5,698 bases of DNA from Alphaproteobacteria bacterium. Lineage in GTDB: Bacteria > Pseudomonadota > Alphaproteobacteria > CAISOG01. The position numbers and the translations under genes are program-made. Below are positions 5,596 to 5,698 of the stretch, one piece after another. Under the pieces are notes generated by a model that did not search any database, had not been told where the DNA came from, and saw nothing but the letters and a program-made list of their open reading frames with translations. Numbering within the stretch: the first letter of the stretch is position 1; the number at the start of each line of letters is the position of its first letter. The stretch spans positions 1 through 5,698 of the forward strand of contig VEQJ01000089.1 in assembly GCA_018883285.1 (NCBI GenBank). Reading direction: 5' to 3'.

Positions 5596-5698
5596 ATGGC
5601 GAATAACCAAAAAGTTGATTGGCTTAACCACCCCAATGCCGATCCAACGCAAGAGCAGTTGGATGCATATGAAGCGGGCGAAACTCTTCCCGTAACAC
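5596..5698 (+). CDS. Unrecognised protein, N-terminal 34 residues only
   Basis: The frame starts with ATG at 5596 and is still open at the end of the window. The visible part begins MANNQKVDWLNHPNADPTQ and continues EQLDAYEAGETLPVT. It is hydrophilic and acidic, with no signal peptide, membrane segment or motif that I recognise, so the product is expected to start in the cytoplasm. The strong promoter and ribosome binding site support it as a real, well-expressed gene, separate from the yraN-dolP-comM unit. Codon use is less GC-biased than in comM, though 34 codons are too few to claim transfer. No function is proposed. Confidence 0.75.
   Translation, partial: MANNQKVDWLNHPNADPTQEQLDAYEAGETLPVT

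Noticed and set aside
1..5698. tRNA, rRNA or insertion sequence
   Set aside because: No tRNA-like cloverleaf, rRNA sequence, transposase ORF or terminal inverted repeats were seen on either strand.

Overview
The window looks like chromosomal DNA of a Gram-negative bacterium of the Pseudomonadota, probably an alphaproteobacterium. The basis is GC-rich codon use, two outer-membrane-type lipoproteins, an LpoA homologue whose predicted chain is a periplasmic-binding-protein fold behind a low-complexity linker, and a gene set (hemW, lpoA, yraN, dolP, comM/yifB) typical of that phylum. No lineage finer than this can be defended from the sequence.

Layout. Bases 2-1210 (+) hold hemW, the radical-SAM heme chaperone, missing its first ~45 codons. 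It runs tail-to-tail into lpoA on the minus strand (2468-1116), and the two overlap by 95 nt. A ~160 nt divergent spacer (2469-2631) carries a 13-nt direct repeat and a short palindrome. Then come yraN (2632-3027), the dual-BON lipoprotein gene dolP (3064-3690) and comM/yifB (3701-5248). These three are packed head-to-tail on the + strand and are probably co-transcribed. A good candidate internal promoter for dolP lies inside the 3' end of yraN. dolP and comM are joined by a TGATG...TAATG arrangement that creates a three-codon mini-ORF.

Bases 5249-5595 form a 347-nt spacer of strongly biased composition. It starts with T8/G8 and T4/G8 homopolymer blocks, followed by a G-run/C-run hairpin. Next is a G-poor, C-rich zone with a 42-bp (14-codon) minisatellite and other short repeats, and last an AT-rich leader. 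In translation the C-rich zone reads as Pro-x-Pro repeats in one frame and then continues in the -1 frame, as if it were a frameshifted relic of a proline-rich coding sequence. The AT-rich leader ends in a near-consensus sigma-70 promoter (TTGACG-N17-TATTAT) and a good ribosome binding site. These drive an unrecognised gene that begins at 5596 and leaves the window.

Functionally, lpoA, yraN and dolP are neighbours in Escherichia coli too (rsmI-lpoA-yraN-diaA-dolP). They form an envelope-biogenesis neighbourhood: LpoA activates peptidoglycan synthase, and DolP is an outer-membrane lipoprotein linked to division-site cell-wall remodelling. Here the cluster lacks rsmI and diaA, lpoA is inverted, and comM (DNA branch migration in transformation) is attached. 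I see no clear new multi-gene system. The parts that are not routine are the spacer at 5249-5595 with the gene it precedes, the hemW extension into antisense lpoA, and the dolP-comM junction.
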